Shown piece after piece: positions 61,958 to 64,000 of a DNA stretch of 64,000 nucleotides; position 1 is the stretch's first letter; each line of letters begins with the position of its first letter. The position numbers and the translations under genes are program-made. The DNA is from Arthrobacter sp. 131MFCol6.1 (GTDB lineage: Bacteria > Actinomycetota > Actinomycetes > Actinomycetales > Micrococcaceae): NCBI RefSeq assembly GCF_000374925.1, contig NZ_KB895544.1, positions 1-64,000 of the forward strand, read 5' to 3'. A model generated the notes under the pieces. That model searched no databases. It worked only from the letters and a program-made list of their open reading frames with translations, and was not told where the DNA came from.

Positions 61958-64000
61958 GGGCCCGCCCGGAGACGGTCAGGGTCCAGCGGCTGTCCACGAG
62001 GTCGTCCACGAGCATGACGCTCTGGCCACGGATTCCGGCCAGGGCCTCCTCCAGCTCCGGCCCCACCACCAGGCGCTCCCAGACGCCGGCGAGCCGGTAC
62101 GCGCTGTTCCCGCCGCGGCCGCCGGTGGGCCCGCCGTGGCTGAGCTGCAGCTGGCCAAGATACGGGATACGGCCGATCTCGGAGATCCCGCGGGCCAGGG
62201 AATCCACCAGCAACGGCTTCCCGCGGGAGGGCAGGCTGATGATCGCGGCAGGCCGGCCGGCCCCGCTCCAGCCCGGGGTGCGGGCGTCTCCCGTGCCCCA
62301 CTCCCGGAGCACCTGGACGCAGGCCTGCAGCATGCCGGGGTCCACGGGCCGGTCGGGCGCGCCGGCGGCGAAGGCCTCCCGCAGGGCCCCTCCCCAGCCT
62401 AGGTCCGTCAGGCGCGCCAGCACCCGGCCGTCGGCGAGGGCCTCTTCCGGTTTGATCTTGCCCTTGACCGGCACGCCCAGGCGGTCCATGCCGCTGGGCC
62501 ACTGCAGCCGCGGTTCCAGGACGACGCCGGCCCGGCGCAGCGTCTGCCCGGCGGTCTCGGTGGCGTCCTCGGCGATATCGGCCCGGAACCAGCGGCCCGC
62601 GCAGTTGTCGCAGCGGCCGCAGGCGCGGGCTGTTTCGTCGTCCAGTACCGAGGTGATGTATTCCATCCGGCACCCGGCCGTGTCCTGGTAGATGACCATC
62701 GAGTCCTGTTCATCCACCCGGGCCTCGGCGATCCGGCCGTACCGCTCGGCGTCGTAGTTCCACGGCTGTCCCGTGGAGCGCCAGCCTCCGCCGACGCGTT
62801 CGACGGCGCCGTCCACCGCCAGGACCTTCAGCAGCAGCTCCAGCGGGGTGCGGCGCAAGTCCACCCGGGCCTCGAGCGCCACCGTGGACACCGCCGTGCC
62901 TGCCTCGGCGAGGGCGGTCAGGACCGCGGCGGCCTTCTCTTCGGACGGCATGGAAGCGGTGGCGAAATACTGCCAGATGTCGCGGTCCTCGGAACCCGGC
63001 AGCAGCAGGACGTCGGCGTTCGCCGCGCCACGCCCGGCGCGGCCCACCTGCTGGTAGTACGCCACCGGGGACGACGGCGCGCCAAGGTGCACCACGAAGC
63101 CGAGGTCCGGCTTGTCGAAGCCCATGCCGAGGGCCGAGGTGGCCACGAGCGCCTTGACCTGGTTGTCCTTCAGGAGCTGCTCGGCGCGTTCCCGGTCTGC
63201 GGGGTCCGTGCGGCCGGTGTAGGCGAGCACCTCGTGTCCCGCCTCGGCCAGCAGGCGTGCGGTGTCCTCGGCGGCCGAGACTGTGAGCGTGTAAATGATG
63301 CCGCTGCCTTGCAGATCCTGCAGGTGCGTCAGCAGCCAGCCCAGCCGTTCGCGGGAATCGGGCAGGGTCAGGACACCGAGCCGGAGCGAGTCCCGGCCCA
63401 GGGCGCCCCGGATGGTGAGCACGTCCTTGCCGAGCTGTTCCTCGATGTCGTGCACCACCCGGGAATTGGCCGTGGCGGTGGTGGCGAGCACCGGGACGGT
63501 GTCCGGGAGCTGCGTGATGAGGTCAGCGATGCGCCGGTAGTCGGGCCGGAAGTCGTGGCCCCAGTCCGAGATGCAGTGGGCCTCGTCAATCACCAGCAGC
63601 CCGGTCCGGCGCACGAGCTCGGGAAGCTGGTTTTCCCGGAAGGACGGGTTGGTGAGGCGTTCCGGCGAGACCAGCAGGACGTCCACTTCGTCGGCGGCGA
63701 GCTGCCCGCGGACGGCGTCCCAGTCCAGCTGGTTCGCGGAGTTGATCGCCACCGCCCGCACCCCGGCCCGCGCCGCGGCGGCGACCTGGTCCCGCATGAG
63801 GGCCAGGAGCGGGGACACGATCAGGGTGGGCCCGGCGCCGCGGCGGCGCAGCAGCAGCGAGGCGACGAAGTACACGGCCGATTTCCCCCAGCCGGTGCGC
63901 TGCACCACCAGGGCCCGCCTGCCGCCGTCGACCAGGGCCTCAATGGCCTCGAACTGGCCGTCATGGAACTCGGCTTCAGGATGGCCCACGAGTTCCCGCA
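61902..64000 (-). CDS. RecQ-family helicase with phosphoribosyltransferase-like C terminus (5' end cut)
   Basis: Partial gene: the reading frame continues past the right edge (…RELVGHPEAEF) with no stop. Helicase motifs: Walker A GWGKS (near 63880), DEAHC box (near 63580), QQVGRAGRG, and RecQ zinc-binding Cys (CRMEY...CGRCDNC, near 62590-62665). The C terminus, after a winged-helix-like region, contains MLVDDLVDSRWTLTVSGRAL (near 61985-62020), which is the PRPP-binding motif of phosphoribosyltransferases; no HRDC domain was seen. DNA repair role expected from the family; the C-terminal domain's role is unknown. Confidence 0.92.
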   Translation of the reverse strand, partial: RELVGHPEAEFHDGQFEAIEALVDGGRRALVVQRTGWGKSAVYFVASLLLRRRGAGPTLIVSPLLALMRDQVAAAARAGVRAVAINSANQLDWDAVRGQLAADEVDVLLVSPERLTNPSFRENQLPELVRRTGLLVIDEAHCISDWGHDFRPDYRRIADLITQLPDTVPVLATTATANSRVVHDIEEQLGKDVLTIRGALGRDSLRLGVLTLPDSRERLGWLLTHLQDLQGSGIIYTLTVSAAEDTARLLAEAGHEVLAYTGRTDPADRERAEQLLKDNQVKALVATSALGMGFDKPDLGFVVHLGAPSSPVAYYQQVGRAGRGAANADVLLLPGSEDRDIWQYFATASMPSEEKAAAVLTALAEAGTAVSTVALEARVDLRRTPLELLLKVLAVDGAVERVGGGWRSTGQPWNYDAERYGRIAEARVDEQDSMVIYQDTAGCRMEYITSVLDDETARACGRCDNCAGRWFRADIAEDATETAGQTLRRAGVVLEPRLQWPSGMDRLGVPVKGKIKPEEALADGRVLARLTDLGWGGALREAFAAGAPDRPVDPGMLQACVQVLREWGTGDARTPGWSGAGRPAAIISLPSRGKPLLVDSLARGISEIGRIPYLGQLQLSHGGPTGGRGGNSAYRLAGVWERLVVGPELEEALAGIRGQSVMLVDDLVDSRWTLTVSGRALRLAGAGAVLPLVLGQAG

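Overview
The window is chromosomal DNA of a high-GC actinobacterium, most likely a Micrococcaceae member close to Arthrobacter/Pseudarthrobacter. The evidence is the base composition, the frequent GTG starts, an rrn promoter/leader of the Micrococcales type at the left edge, and gene blocks in classic actinobacterial order (carD-ispD-ispF-cysS-rlmB; senX3-regX3 next to phoU and gpmA; bpa). No prophage, insertion sequence, integrase or CRISPR array was seen. The window looks like a stable chromosome segment with a few accessory genes.

Layout. 1-240: promoter and leader of an rRNA operon that runs off the left edge. 355-13359: glycogen/alpha-glucan locus. A minus-strand operon glgE-treS-(maltokinase::glgB) makes glucan through maltose-1-phosphate; divergent glgP and then glgX degrade it, and a barstar-like gene lies just downstream of glgX. 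13475-14278: nitrilase-family amidase. 14694-19841: carD, ispD, ispF, a small lipoprotein gene, cysS and rlmB, all on the minus strand. 20153-24565: lipoprotein gene, then the phosphate-sensing senX3-regX3 pair divergent from phoU across a clear PHO-box-like direct-repeat array, then gpmA. 24721-30730: methyltransferase, DUF2516 protein, cystathionine gamma-synthase, tmk-holB and a secreted TAP-like hydrolase. 30845: tRNA-Thr(CGU). 31106-38903: accessory genes (unknown anchored protein, secreted HNH lipoprotein, GH5-CBM2 cellulase, MFS, DUF2231, two unknown proteins, aldo/keto reductase). 39065-42897: proteasome activator Bpa with an overlapping unknown gene, then cstA-ybdD for pyruvate/peptide uptake. 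43030-44727: PadR regulator and quinone oxidoreductase. 44891: tRNA-Ser(UGA). 45301-48592: MmyB-type regulator divergent from an MFS exporter, then a two-domain VOC protein. 48975-53537: very large secreted nuclease/5'-nucleotidase. 53573-53796: 103-bp tandem repeats. 53813-58360: FAD/NAD(P)-binding protein divergent from a prolyl oligopeptidase. 58516: tRNA-Ser(GCU). 58787-64000: CrtI-like oxidoreductase, DHA2-type MFS and a RecQ helicase cut by the right edge.

Functional themes are storage-glucan turnover in one locus, isoprenoid precursor synthesis, and phosphate acquisition. For phosphate, the SenX3-RegX3/PhoU box and a weaker similar box upstream of the secreted nuclease-nucleotidase suggest a shared regulon. 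The most interesting non-coding signals are a dispersed long palindrome found three times (14513, 24641, 58384), which looks like a REP/MITE family, and the tandem array at 53573. Nothing that amounts to a clearly new defence or biosynthetic system was found.
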